Shown here one piece after another: positions 17,226 to 25,393 of a DNA stretch of 43,213 nucleotides (its first letter is position 1; each line of letters begins with the position of its first letter). A program made the translations under genes and the position numbers. This DNA comes from Candidatus Omnitrophota bacterium. GTDB lineage: Bacteria > Omnitrophota > Gorgyraeia > Zapsychrales > Zapsychraceae. The stretch covers positions 1 through 43,213 of the forward strand of contig JAHFGL010000018.1 in assembly GCA_023247445.1 (NCBI GenBank), given 5' to 3'. Under the pieces are notes generated by a model. It saw nothing but the letters and a program-made list of their open reading frames with translations, did no database searches and was not told the DNA's origin.

Positions 17226-17630
17226 ATGCAATTTAAACGACATTTCAAATTAGACTATAGCCCAGCACAAATCCTTACGGTTCCACTGATCAATGTGATT
17301 TTTTTATTACTTATTTTTTTTATTTTATCCCCATCGCTTACTATCCAACCCAGCATTAATGTCAAACTACCAAAAGCTATTACTAGTGACATCGTTCAAG
17401 AAAAAGATTTTATCATCACAATCACCGGCGAAGATGTTGTTTACTTAAATGGAAAAGTAACAACCTTAAAAGAATTATCCAAGCGTCTCAGTAATAATGA
17501 CATTAAAAATAAACCGCTATTAATTAAAACTGATCGCCGATCTTCCGTAGGTCGCATCGTTGATATCTGGGATTTATGTCGAAGTTTAGGGATAGAAAAA
17601 ATCAACATTGCCACTAATCAAGAAAATTAA
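17226..17630 (+). CDS. ExbD/TolR family protein
   Basis: This 134-residue protein has a short cytoplasmic N-terminus, one membrane helix (VPLINVIFLLLIFFILS, about residues 19-35) and a periplasmic domain. The usual proton-path aspartate of ExbD/TolR (often VVD-x-V/M) is replaced here: the helix starts PLINVIF, with asparagine where aspartate is expected. The domain after the helix (INVKLPKA, LLIKTDRRSSVGRIVDIWD) is normal for the family. It pairs with the ExbB-type gene just upstream. Confidence 0.88.
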   Translation: MQFKRHFKLDYSPAQILTVPLINVIFLLLIFFILSPSLTIQPSINVKLPKAITSDIVQEKDFIITITGEDVVYLNGKVTTLKELSKRLSNNDIKNKPLLIKTDRRSSVGRIVDIWDLCRSLGIEKINIATNQEN

Positions 17631-18067
17631 TGACTGTCTTAAAAGCTAATTTAAACCCGCAGATCTCTAACGGACTGCTCTTATCTGCCGGGATTCATCT
17701 TTTTATTATAATATTTTTTGCTTTCACTTTCCCAGCACCTAAAGAAAACTTTCAACCAAAATTATTCTTCTTGGGATCAATACTTAAAAAACAAGATGTG
17801 GTTGCCCACAGCACGTTTCAAAATAAAAAAATAAATCGTGTAACGGAACCAATCACTTTATTTGAATCAAAATTGAGCCAAGACGCCTTTACAACCACCA
17901 AACCACCTAGCGGCTATTTACTCCCGCGTGAACCAAAGAGTATTACAAAATCAACTTTTCCTGTTACCAATAATAATCAAACGAAAAAACCAACAAAAAT
18001 ATCTGATCCCGAAAGCAATCTCCCAGAAACGTCCTATCAACCTTTAAAACTCTACCCCCATGATTAA
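17630..18067 (+). CDS. TonB-like membrane-anchored protein lacking a TonB C-terminal domain
   Basis: This 145-residue protein has one N-terminal helix (about residues 14-34, including SAGIHLFIIIFFAF) like TonB and TolA anchors, with the S..H arrangement often seen there. The rest is a proline-, serine- and threonine-rich tail (TTKPPSGYLLPREPK) with no C-terminal beta domain. It overlaps ExbD by 1 nt and the next gene by 8 nt. Position and anchor suggest it is the force-transmitting partner of the ExbB/ExbD pair, shortened or working without an outer-membrane receptor domain. That role is inference. Confidence 0.65.
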   Translation: MTVLKANLNPQISNGLLLSAGIHLFIIIFFAFTFPAPKENFQPKLFFLGSILKKQDVVAHSTFQNKKINRVTEPITLFESKLSQDAFTTTKPPSGYLLPREPKSITKSTFPVTNNNQTKKPTKISDPESNLPETSYQPLKLYPHD

Positions 18068-18335
18068 AATTGATATTACCTGGGCGATAACCATCTATTT
18101 GTTTTTAACTCTTATCCTTGTCTTTGCATTGTGGTTGTTTTATACTTGTCGTGGAAGTAGTGATGAGACGGACATTCGTCATTTGTATCAATGCTCGTAT
18201 TGCACGTATCTTTTTTTCGACTATACCAAAACCGAGCTGCCCATGTGTCCGCGATGCAAAAGTTATATGACAATAACTAGAACACCCTTATCACAGGAAA
18301 AAAATGGTGGTCTTAAAATAAAAAAGATTAGTTAA
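18060..18335 (+). CDS. Single-helix membrane protein with a C-terminal zinc ribbon
   Basis: This 91-residue protein has an N-terminal membrane helix (about residues 6-29) and a four-cysteine zinc-ribbon pattern, CSYC followed 18 residues later by CPRC. No family name can be given. It overlaps the TonB-like gene by 8 nt and is followed 2 nt later by the first PilX-like gene, so it links the Exb module to the pilus genes. Confidence 0.7.
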   Translation: MIKIDITWAITIYLFLTLILVFALWLFYTCRGSSDETDIRHLYQCSYCTYLFFDYTKTELPMCPRCKSYMTITRTPLSQEKNGGLKIKKIS

Positions 18336-18336
18336 A

Positions 18337-18714
18337 ATGCTTAGAAACTTAAAAAAAAATAAACAAGGATTTGTTTTTGTCATGATATTGGTAACTATCA
18401 TTGTCATGATGGTTCTTGTTATTAGCGTTATTAGTGTAAATCTTACGCATACCATGGCCACCGAAGGAGAGATCAAGCGCATGCGAGCGGAACAAATAGC
18501 TTATGGATATAGAGACGTTGCCAGGCATTGGGCCCATACTACACTTGATGACCAAGATTTGATCGCAAGCAATGGTTTTAGGAGAACTGGTTTTTGGTTC
18601 AACCAATCCGTCAAAATAGATGGAACACTTTATAATCCCATTTACTATATGACAATTGATAATACTGACGGACTTTATGGGACTTCTCCACTAATAATTA
18701 ACGTTGTTTACTAA
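18337..18714 (+). CDS. PilX-like prepilin, copy 1
   Basis: This 125-residue protein starts with a short basic leader (MLRNLKKNKQG), then FVFVMILV and a long hydrophobic helix to about residue 35, as in PilX/GspK-type minor prepilins. No glutamate occurs at the usual +5 position. The C-terminal part (IDNTDGLYGTSPLIINVVY) closely matches the next gene. The two are tandem duplicates: the first 60 residues are nearly the same in protein and DNA. Confidence 0.65.
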   Translation: MLRNLKKNKQGFVFVMILVTIIVMMVLVISVISVNLTHTMATEGEIKRMRAEQIAYGYRDVARHWAHTTLDDQDLIASNGFRRTGFWFNQSVKIDGTLYNPIYYMTIDNTDGLYGTSPLIINVVY

Positions 18715-18758
18715 CACGCTTTTTAAAAACTGATCTTTAACAAAAGGTTTTACTTAGA

Positions 18759-19118
18759 ATGCTTAGAAATTTAAAACGAAACAAGCAAGGATTTGTTTTT
18801 GTCATGGTTCTGGTAGTAATTATTACCATGATAATTCTTGTCGTTAGCGTTATTAGTGTAAATCTCACACATACGATGGCCACCGAAGGAGAGGTCAAGC
18901 GCATTCAAGCCGAACAATTAGCTATTGGTTACAGAGACCTTGTTGAGCAACTTGCTCATGAACAGCTAGACAATCAAAATCTTATCCAAAGTATTGGTCC
19001 AGGCACGCAATCAAACATAATGGATGGAACAACATTTAGCACTTCTTACTCCGTATCAATTACTGACAATAGCGGAATTCATGGCACCCACCCCATGACA
19101 ATTAACGTTATTTATTAA
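18759..19118 (+). CDS. PilX-like prepilin, copy 2 (tandem duplicate)
   Basis: This 119-residue protein is a paralog of the gene before it, with the same leader (MLRNLKRNKQG), the same helix region and the shared SVNLTHTMATEGE stretch. The middles differ, which suggests divergence in the exposed part. Both end with an xMTINVIY/LIINVVY strand. It closes this sub-run; the next 139 nt hold the promoter region of the HTH gene. Confidence 0.65.
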   Translation: MLRNLKRNKQGFVFVMVLVVIITMIILVVSVISVNLTHTMATEGEVKRIQAEQLAIGYRDLVEQLAHEQLDNQNLIQSIGPGTQSNIMDGTTFSTSYSVSITDNSGIHGTHPMTINVIY

Positions 19119-19191
19119 TACTTCCTTACGAAATTTTCAATTCGTTCTATCTAACCAAAAATCCTCTCCTTAGAAATAATCTTAAAACAAA

Positions 19192-19228
19192 TTGACAGAA
19201 CTATTCTATAATAGTTTAATTAACTATT
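19192..19228 (+). promoter_or_regulatory. Promoter with AACTATT operator-like half sites before the HTH/pilM run
   Basis: TTGACA (19192-19197) is 17 nt from TTTAAT (19215-19220). In the spacer and over the -10, AACTATT (19199-19205) is inverted as AATAGTT (19210-19216) across a 4-nt centre. A third direct copy lies at 19222-19228. A second -10-like TATAAT occurs at 19239. The half sites are placed so that a bound protein would block RNA polymerase. The adjacent HTH gene is the natural candidate regulator (inference). Confidence 0.6.
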
Positions 19229-19257
19229 AGATAATCAATATAATATATGTAATTACT

Positions 19258-19434
19258 ATGAAAAGACTTATGGACATAGAAGATTTGGCCAATTACCTTA
19301 AACTACAAAAACAAACAATTTATAACTGGCTAAATCAAAAAAAAATTTCTGGCATTAAGATTGGTGGGGTTTGGCGCTTTGATAAACAAGAAATCGATAA
19401 ATGGTTAAAATCTAAATCCAGAAAAGCAAGATAA
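19258..19434 (+). CDS. Excisionase-family helix-turn-helix protein (HTH_17/MerR-like), 58 residues
   Basis: This ORF is too short for the track. It encodes 58 residues with the excisionase/AlpA-type DNA-binding pattern: MDIEDLANYLKLQKQTIYNW, then a wing with IKIGGVWRFDKQEIDKWL. The C-terminus is basic (KSKSRKAR). This domain type is common in phage excisionases and as stand-alone regulators. It lies 6 nt before the pilM-type gene and directly after a promoter with operator-like half sites, so it may regulate its own pilus transcript. No strong Shine-Dalgarno sequence precedes the ATG. Confidence 0.85.
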   Translation: MKRLMDIEDLANYLKLQKQTIYNWLNQKKISGIKIGGVWRFDKQEIDKWLKSKSRKAR

Positions 19435-19440
19435 AAAATT

Positions 19441-21003
19441 ATGGAAGATAAAAAAACACTAGGGATTTACTGGGGGAAAGATTTTCTATATTTTATTGAA
19501 GCCTCTCCTGTGACGAGTCCTAAAAAAATTTTCTGCCTTCCATTTCAAGAAGAAAAAAGTCAAAGCTTTGATGGTATCACCTTAATTCCCGCCGATCCTC
19601 AATTGCCGTTTCTTATACAAGATTCCGTAAGAAAACACAAAATCACGTCATCCGTTGTTAACCTGTCTCTTCCAACAAAAGATATTATCTTTCGTTCTTT
19701 TGTCATCCCCTGGATGCAACCAAATGAGATTAAAGGGGTCGTCGACTTTGAGGCCAGCAAATATATTCCGTTCCCCCTGGAAGAATTGTCCTACACATTT
19801 CATCCGCTTACCTTTACGGAAGACAACGCAAAGAAAATGCGCATAATTTTTGTCGCCATAAAAAAAGACACGTTGGAAAACTATTCTAACATTTTGTCCC
19901 ATGCCAACCTATCGGTTGATGTCATTGAACCTTCTTTTCTAAGCTTGATCCGCGTTTTAAGTCTTAAAAATAATATACCGCTTGATCAAACAACAGCTAT
20001 TGTTGAAAAAGGAGAAAACATTGGAAAGATTATTATTGTTGATCAAGGGGTTCCTCAATTTGTCCGAGAATTCCAATTTTCCATTGCTCAAACAGGGATG
20101 AAGGGGATTGACCCAAAAGTTATGGCCACTCGGCTAGTCAATGAAATTAGAATCTCTTTTGATTATTTTAGTCGACAGGAAGCTGTCCTTAAGGTTAAAA
20201 AAATATTCTTTTTGACCGCCACCGATTCTGGGCCACTACCCAAAATCCTAGAAGAAGACTTAGGCATTTCAACTGTTGGGGTTAATTGTCAAACCATTCT
20301 TGGAAACAACTCTGTTGATCAAATCGGATATCTAAGCGCATATGGTGTTGGGGTATTTGGCTCGACAAATTCAGCGGTTAATTTTGATTTAGCCATGGAT
20401 AAGCCTCAATCCTTTTCAGGAGGTGGGGCATCCTCGCAAGGTTTTAAATACAAAATAGAGGCTATTATGGCGGCTGTCCTTCTGCCCTTAATTTTAGGAG
20501 CATTTATTTTTTCTTTCAATACCCTTCGCAGCCCTAAAGATCAACTCAATGATTTAAGACAAAAATTAGGGACATTTCAGACAGCAGAAACGGAAAAAAT
20601 TAAAGAGAAAACTGTTAGTCTCATGACTAAATTTGATAATTTTAAAAAAGTCCCACTAAAAAGCAATGTAACTTTACTATTAAAAACCACCCCAGCATTA
20701 CTACCAGAAGGGGTGTGGCTTAAAAGTCTTGATATCAATTATCTCTACATCCCAACTAAAGATGCTACAAAACAAAGCACAACCCCAGGCAGCACAGAGC
20801 CTAGAGCTAACATTGAACTCAACGGCTACAGTTATATCGAAAATACTAAAGGGCAAGTTCTTTTAGTCAACCGATTTCGAAGCAACTTAAAACAGAGTCA
20901 AGATTTTGCACAATTTTTTACTGACATTGACTTAGAGACCGTTAGAATTGAAAAGGTTGATCAATATACCGTAACTTCTTTTAGGATTAGGGGCCAGCAA
21001 TGA
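19441..21003 (+). CDS. pilM: PilM-PilN fusion (GspL-like) pilus assembly platform protein
   Basis: The 520-residue protein combines two usual proteins. Residues 1-310 are an actin-like PilM domain, with LPTKDIIFRSFVIP, the PilM hallmark VDFEASKYIPFPLEEL, and IPLDQTTAIVEKGEN. A Gly/Ser linker (about 325-333) leads to one membrane helix (about 340-359, AAVLLPLILGAFIFSF). After it comes a coiled, periplasmic PilN-like part with PEGVWLKSLDI and a final beta-rich tail. This is the layout of GspL in type II secretion. It is followed with a 4-nt overlap by PilO. Confidence 0.88.
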   Translation: MEDKKTLGIYWGKDFLYFIEASPVTSPKKIFCLPFQEEKSQSFDGITLIPADPQLPFLIQDSVRKHKITSSVVNLSLPTKDIIFRSFVIPWMQPNEIKGVVDFEASKYIPFPLEELSYTFHPLTFTEDNAKKMRIIFVAIKKDTLENYSNILSHANLSVDVIEPSFLSLIRVLSLKNNIPLDQTTAIVEKGENIGKIIIVDQGVPQFVREFQFSIAQTGMKGIDPKVMATRLVNEIRISFDYFSRQEAVLKVKKIFFLTATDSGPLPKILEEDLGISTVGVNCQTILGNNSVDQIGYLSAYGVGVFGSTNSAVNFDLAMDKPQSFSGGGASSQGFKYKIEAIMAAVLLPLILGAFIFSFNTLRSPKDQLNDLRQKLGTFQTAETEKIKEKTVSLMTKFDNFKKVPLKSNVTLLLKTTPALLPEGVWLKSLDINYLYIPTKDATKQSTTPGSTEPRANIELNGYSYIENTKGQVLLVNRFRSNLKQSQDFAQFFTDIDLETVRIEKVDQYTVTSFRIRGQQ

Positions 21004-21608
21004 TGAACATTAATCTTGATAGTTTAAAAAACATCAATGTTAACGATCTAAAAGAAAAAATAAAAAGCAGACCTGAAATATTCATTAGAATTTTGTTGAT
21101 TGCTATAACGTTGTTTGCCACAATGTATATCTATAAACGGCATACTGGGATGGTTGGAGAATTGACAGAAGAAACTCAAAAAATGCAGGAAAAGTTAGCT
21201 GCTGTCGAAAATCAAAAGAAAGTCCAACAAGAATATACTGATTTTATGAAGAGTTTACCCAAGTCACTTCCAACAGATCAAGTCATTGATAAAATATCTG
21301 ATTTTGCTGTAGCTCGGGATGTTCAAATAACATCATTTTCTCCAACAAAAAATAAAAATGATGCCTTTACAGAAATGGCAACCTTAAGCATCAATGTCAC
21401 CACCCAAGACTATAACAACATGATCTTATTTATTAAAGATATTGAAGAATCACCTTATAGCTTGCGCATAGAAAAATGGTTAGGAAAATTAAGCGATAAG
21501 TCCTCCGAGAGAGAAGAACTAATCGACAGCCCAGGACGACCTCAACAAATTATTGGTGGAGTAGAGGCCAGCATTGAAGTGGTCTCCATGAAATTTAAAG
21601 ATGGATAA
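21000..21608 (+). CDS. pilO: PilO/GspM-type alignment-complex protein
   Basis: This 202-residue inner-membrane protein has a cytoplasmic start, one helix (about 30-46, ILLIAITLFATMYIY), a coiled coil (ELTEETQKMQEKLAAVENQK) and a ferredoxin-like periplasmic domain with LPTDQVIDKISDFA and VTTQDYNNMILFIKDIE. These are the classic features of PilO. It overlaps pilM by 4 nt and the next gene by 8 nt. Confidence 0.88.
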   Translation: MMNINLDSLKNINVNDLKEKIKSRPEIFIRILLIAITLFATMYIYKRHTGMVGELTEETQKMQEKLAAVENQKKVQQEYTDFMKSLPKSLPTDQVIDKISDFAVARDVQITSFSPTKNKNDAFTEMATLSINVTTQDYNNMILFIKDIEESPYSLRIEKWLGKLSDKSSEREELIDSPGRPQQIIGGVEASIEVVSMKFKDG

Positions 21609-22032
21609 TAAATTATCTATACTCATAATTTTTGTAATTGTGACATTCTTTCCATTAAGAGTTTGGGCAGAAGAACCAGGCTCAATTAATAACATGGAAG
21701 GGAAAGAAGCTGTACTTGTCACGAATCCGTTTCAACCCAAATTACCTAAAAAAATTATTCCTAAAACAGAGAAAGAACCCGAACAAATATCAATAAAAGA
21801 ACCTCCACCAGTAACGCAAAACATGACACCACCAACCAAGCCCGCTGAAAAACCAGTACCTCCACCATTAACTATTACAGGGGTCGTTTGGAACACTGAT
21901 CGTCCTCAGGCTATTATCAATGGCCAAGTTGTTGACCAAGGCGATGTTGTTTCAGAGGTAAAAATTGTTTCCATTAAAAAAACAAGTATTGGCATAGAAT
22001 TTCAAGGGAGTGAATCAACCTTAACGCCCTAA
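21601..22032 (+). CDS. PilP/GspC-type periplasmic link to the secretin
   Basis: This 143-residue protein has a signal sequence (hydrophobic residues 5-20, AWA-like end at WAEE), a proline-rich stretch (about 60-90, PPPVTQNMTPPTKPAEKPVP) and a compact C-terminal domain, LTITGVVWNTDRPQAIINGQ followed by VVDQGDVVSEVKIV. The last part matches PilP/GspC homology-region domains that bind the secretin N0 domain. No lipobox cysteine is seen, unlike typical PilP lipoproteins. It lies between PilO and the secretin as expected. Confidence 0.8.
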   Translation: MDNKLSILIIFVIVTFFPLRVWAEEPGSINNMEGKEAVLVTNPFQPKLPKKIIPKTEKEPEQISIKEPPPVTQNMTPPTKPAEKPVPPPLTITGVVWNTDRPQAIINGQVVDQGDVVSEVKIVSIKKTSIGIEFQGSESTLTP

Positions 22033-22046
22033 AAGGAGCATTTGTA

Positions 22047-23633
22047 ATGAATTTTACAAAAACATTAAGATTGAGCTTAATGCTCGGTTTGTTCCTAGCT
22101 TGGACCCCTTTGGCCCATGCCCTACTTGATATCACCGAAAACAGTGAACTCGTTAGTCCTGAATATTCAAAAACAATTTCCATGGATTTTAAGAGTGCTG
22201 CATTAAATGATGTCCTTAAAATTTTCTCTCAACAATCCGGCCTTAATTTTATTGCGGCGACCGATGTGGCAAATAAAACAATCAATCTTTACCTAGATAA
22301 AGTTCCCGTTGAAGAAGCGTTAGAAAGAATTTTATCAGCGAATAATTTAACGTATGAACTTAACGATGACAGCAATATTTTTCTTGTCAAAGAATTAAAA
22401 CGCCCATCAAAAGAATTAATGACAAGAATATATCCGTTAAAGTTTGCCACTGTCCCATCCTCAAAAATGAATAGCACATTCTCAGGTTCCAGCGACAGTG
22501 GCTCTTCCTCAGGTTCTGAATCAAGCGATAGTGGTGAATCTAGCTCAAGTGGGAGTGGTAGTAGCGGTAGCAGTGGCGGCAGTAGTGGCTCTAGTAGTGA
22601 CAGCGGCAGCAGTGGAGGATCTAGTTCTGGGGGCATTGTTGCTGTTATAGAAAATGTTATAACAGAAGATGGTAAAGTTATTGAAGATTCAAGAACCAAT
22701 AGCATCATTGTGACTGATATTCCGATGAACTTCCCAATGATTGAACAAACGATAGCGCGTTTAGATATTCGAATCCCTCAAATCCTTATTGAAGTGGAGA
22801 TGTTGGATATTTCTAAAAATACGGCTGATCTTCTTGGGGCAAAATTTGGAGATTCCGATAGTTTTTCACCGGTAGAATTTAAAGGAGGCGCATCAAAAAC
22901 TTCTCTTTTCCCATTTAATCAAGATAATGCCGTTGATGATGGAAAATCTTCAGGGAGTACATATACACCAGGAACCTTATCGTTTGCAGGCCTTAAATTC
23001 ACGTTAGATTTCTTAAGAACACAATCTGATACAAAAAATCTAGCACGACCACGTATTCTCACGTTAGACAACCAAACGGCGCAAATAAATGTCAGTACTG
23101 ATGAAGCTATCTCCATAACAAAATCGGATACCACTTCCGCTTCGGGATCAACAACATCTGGAAATACACCCGAGCGCGCTAAAACAGGGGTCTTCCTGGA
23201 TGTCACTCCCCAAACAAATCTTTACACGCGTGAAATTACAATGGCGATACAGCCTAAGGTTATCTTGGCCAAACAATCCGCATTTCAAGACTTTAAGGAT
23301 ACTGAAGAAAGAAAAACAAAATCTATTTTGCGAGTTAAAGATGGCGATACGATCGTCATTGGCGGATTATTAAGGACTGATGTTTCAGATTCGCGAACAC
23401 GGGTTCCTTTTTTTGGTGAAGTTCCGATTATAGGCGCTGCTTTTCGACATAAAGATAAAACAGAAAATCAACGTGAGTTGGTTATATTCATCACGCCTCA
23501 CATCTTAAAAGAAGATGGGGAGTCAAAACTCTCATCAGCTGACAAAAAAGCTTTTATCCGCGAACAAAATTTTCCATCCAAAAAATTAAAAGAAATCGAT
23601 AAAGATTTAACTCTTTTTGAAAAGAGAAGGTAA
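22047..23633 (+). CDS. Secretin (PilQ/GspD family)
   Basis: This 528-residue outer-membrane channel has a signal peptide (cut near HA|LL, residue 25) and an N0/STN-type domain (MDFKSAALNDVLKIFSQQSG, about 46-65). Residues 144-197 are an unusual Ser/Gly/Asp-rich linker. The rest is the secretin core ending in VPFFGEVPIIGAAFR and RELVIFITPHIL, the family signature. Clear ribosome site AAAAGGAG lies upstream. Only one short N-domain is present before the linker, so it is a compact PilQ/GspD. It cannot be assigned to type IV pili or type II secretion by itself. Confidence 0.93.
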   Translation: MNFTKTLRLSLMLGLFLAWTPLAHALLDITENSELVSPEYSKTISMDFKSAALNDVLKIFSQQSGLNFIAATDVANKTINLYLDKVPVEEALERILSANNLTYELNDDSNIFLVKELKRPSKELMTRIYPLKFATVPSSKMNSTFSGSSDSGSSSGSESSDSGESSSSGSGSSGSSGGSSGSSSDSGSSGGSSSGGIVAVIENVITEDGKVIEDSRTNSIIVTDIPMNFPMIEQTIARLDIRIPQILIEVEMLDISKNTADLLGAKFGDSDSFSPVEFKGGASKTSLFPFNQDNAVDDGKSSGSTYTPGTLSFAGLKFTLDFLRTQSDTKNLARPRILTLDNQTAQINVSTDEAISITKSDTTSASGSTTSGNTPERAKTGVFLDVTPQTNLYTREITMAIQPKVILAKQSAFQDFKDTEERKTKSILRVKDGDTIVIGGLLRTDVSDSRTRVPFFGEVPIIGAAFRHKDKTENQRELVIFITPHILKEDGESKLSSADKKAFIREQNFPSKKLKEIDKDLTLFEKRR

Positions 23634-23639
23634 TCGCGT

Positions 23640-25373
23640 ATGGCCCGATTAAAACTCGGTGAGATCCTCATCAAACAAGGACTCATTACAGAATCACAAC
23701 TTCTCAAAGCTATCGATCACCAGAAAAAAGAAAAAGGTCGTATTGGAGAAATCTTAATCAAGCTAGGCATGATTACTGAGGAACATATGGCCTCAGCGCT
23801 TGGTTCTCAATTAGGAATCCCCTATTATTCGTCGGAAAATGCAGAATTACTCCGCCCGTTACCAAATCAAGATTTAGAAAAGGTTATCCCCGCTGACTTT
23901 GCTCGTAAAAATTTCATACTTCCACTATCTAAAAATATGAATTCCCTGACCTGTGCGGTCAGTGATCCTCTTGATTTCTTAGCGCTTGATAATTTAAAAA
24001 GAATTGTTGGGGCAGAACTAAATTTGGTTCTCGCAACCAAAACAGCCATTCAAAAAGCAATTAATGATTTTTATGTAGGCGATGTCCGCTCGGCTCCAGC
24101 TACCACGATTTTGACTCCAGAAGAAACTACTATACAGAAAAAGGACGAAGCAATTGCCTCGTCAGTAAGACAACGCGTAGCTTCTTCAGAATTAAGTCTT
24201 GATAAACTTATCGAAAAAGCTGGCGAAGCGCCTATTATTAAACTCGTTGATCTTATTATCCGTCAAGCCATTGAAGAAAGGGCCAGTGATATTCACATCG
24301 AGCCTTTTGAAAATAAAGTTCATTTACGTTACCGTATTGATGGAAATTTATATGATGTTCCCCCACCAGCTGCCCATTTAAATTTGGCTATTGTTTCCCG
24401 TATTAAAATTATTGCAAAACTCGACATTGCCGAAAAAAGATTGCCGCAAGATGGCGCTATCGCTATCAAAATTGATGATCGTATGATTGATTTACGTGTT
24501 TCAACAGCTCCCACCATCTGGGGAGAAAAAGTTGTTATGAGAATTCTTGATAAAGGGGCCGTGTCTTTGGAATTGGGACCCTTAGGCTTTGATCAAAAAC
24601 AAATTGATACGATACGCAAAGCTCTCAAATTGCCGTATGGTTTATTTTTCGTAACAGGGCCGACGGGAAGTGGAAAATCAACAACCCTATATGCGGCGTT
24701 GACGGAAACAATTGATCCCACAAAAAACATCATGACAGCGGAAGATCCTGTTGAATATAAAATCGAAGGAATTAATCAAGTCAACGTTAAATCGGAAATC
24801 GGATTAACCTTTGCCACCGCCTTAAAGGCTTTTTTACGACAAGATCCTGATATTATCATGGTAGGGGAAGTTCGAGACATTGAGACAGCATCCATTTGTG
24901 TACGAGCGGCCTTAACAGGACACTTTGTTTTAAGTACCCTTCATACCAACGATGCCGCCTCGGCCATCACACGACTTATTGACATTGGCATACCCAATTA
25001 TCTTTTGACACCGTCTTTGGTCATGATTGTTGGTCAACGTTTAGCCAGGCGCCTTTGTCAAAAATGTAAAGACCCTTACGAGCCGACTCCCGACCAACAT
25101 GGAAATATAAAATTCGAAAGCGATCTTATTTACCGACCCAAAGGATGTGAGGCTTGTAATGGCTCAGGATTCCGAGGACGCGTTGTTGTGGCCGAAGTTC
25201 TCTTAGTCACGGAAGATATTAAAGCCATTATCTCCCGAGGAGGAACCTACACAGAAATTAAAGATGCCGCGCGCAAAAGTGGAATGACAACAATTTTTGA
25301 ATCTGGAATAAAATTAGTTAATAAAGGCTTTACCAGTTTCGAGGAAATCTGTAGAGTTAGCACCGAAGACTAG
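23640..25373 (+). CDS. pilB: Type IV pilus/type II secretion assembly ATPase with N-terminal MshEN domain
   Basis: This 577-residue motor ATPase has Walker A GPTGSGKST (340-348), the Asp box and Walker B DPDIIMVGEVRD (402-413), the His box LSTLHTNDAASA, and a four-cysteine zinc site (C473, C476, C503, C506). The N-terminus is an MshEN domain: two 24-residue motifs, residues 5-28 and 34-57, with a 5-residue spacer (KKEKG), each of the K/R-[LI]-G-EIL-x(3)-G-[LM]-IT form ending in Q. MshEN domains of this form bind c-di-GMP in MshE/PilB relatives. It sits between the secretin and PilC. Confidence 0.95.
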   Translation: MARLKLGEILIKQGLITESQLLKAIDHQKKEKGRIGEILIKLGMITEEHMASALGSQLGIPYYSSENAELLRPLPNQDLEKVIPADFARKNFILPLSKNMNSLTCAVSDPLDFLALDNLKRIVGAELNLVLATKTAIQKAINDFYVGDVRSAPATTILTPEETTIQKKDEAIASSVRQRVASSELSLDKLIEKAGEAPIIKLVDLIIRQAIEERASDIHIEPFENKVHLRYRIDGNLYDVPPPAAHLNLAIVSRIKIIAKLDIAEKRLPQDGAIAIKIDDRMIDLRVSTAPTIWGEKVVMRILDKGAVSLELGPLGFDQKQIDTIRKALKLPYGLFFVTGPTGSGKSTTLYAALTETIDPTKNIMTAEDPVEYKIEGINQVNVKSEIGLTFATALKAFLRQDPDIIMVGEVRDIETASICVRAALTGHFVLSTLHTNDAASAITRLIDIGIPNYLLTPSLVMIVGQRLARRLCQKCKDPYEPTPDQHGNIKFESDLIYRPKGCEACNGSGFRGRVVVAEVLLVTEDIKAIISRGGTYTEIKDAARKSGMTTIFESGIKLVNKGFTSFEEICRVSTED

Positions 25374-25393
25374 TATCCCAAAAGGAGCAATCA

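Noticed and set aside
22289-22708. Minus-strand 139-residue ORF rich in Leu and Pro
   Set aside because: It is the shadow of the Ser/Gly linker in the secretin gene.
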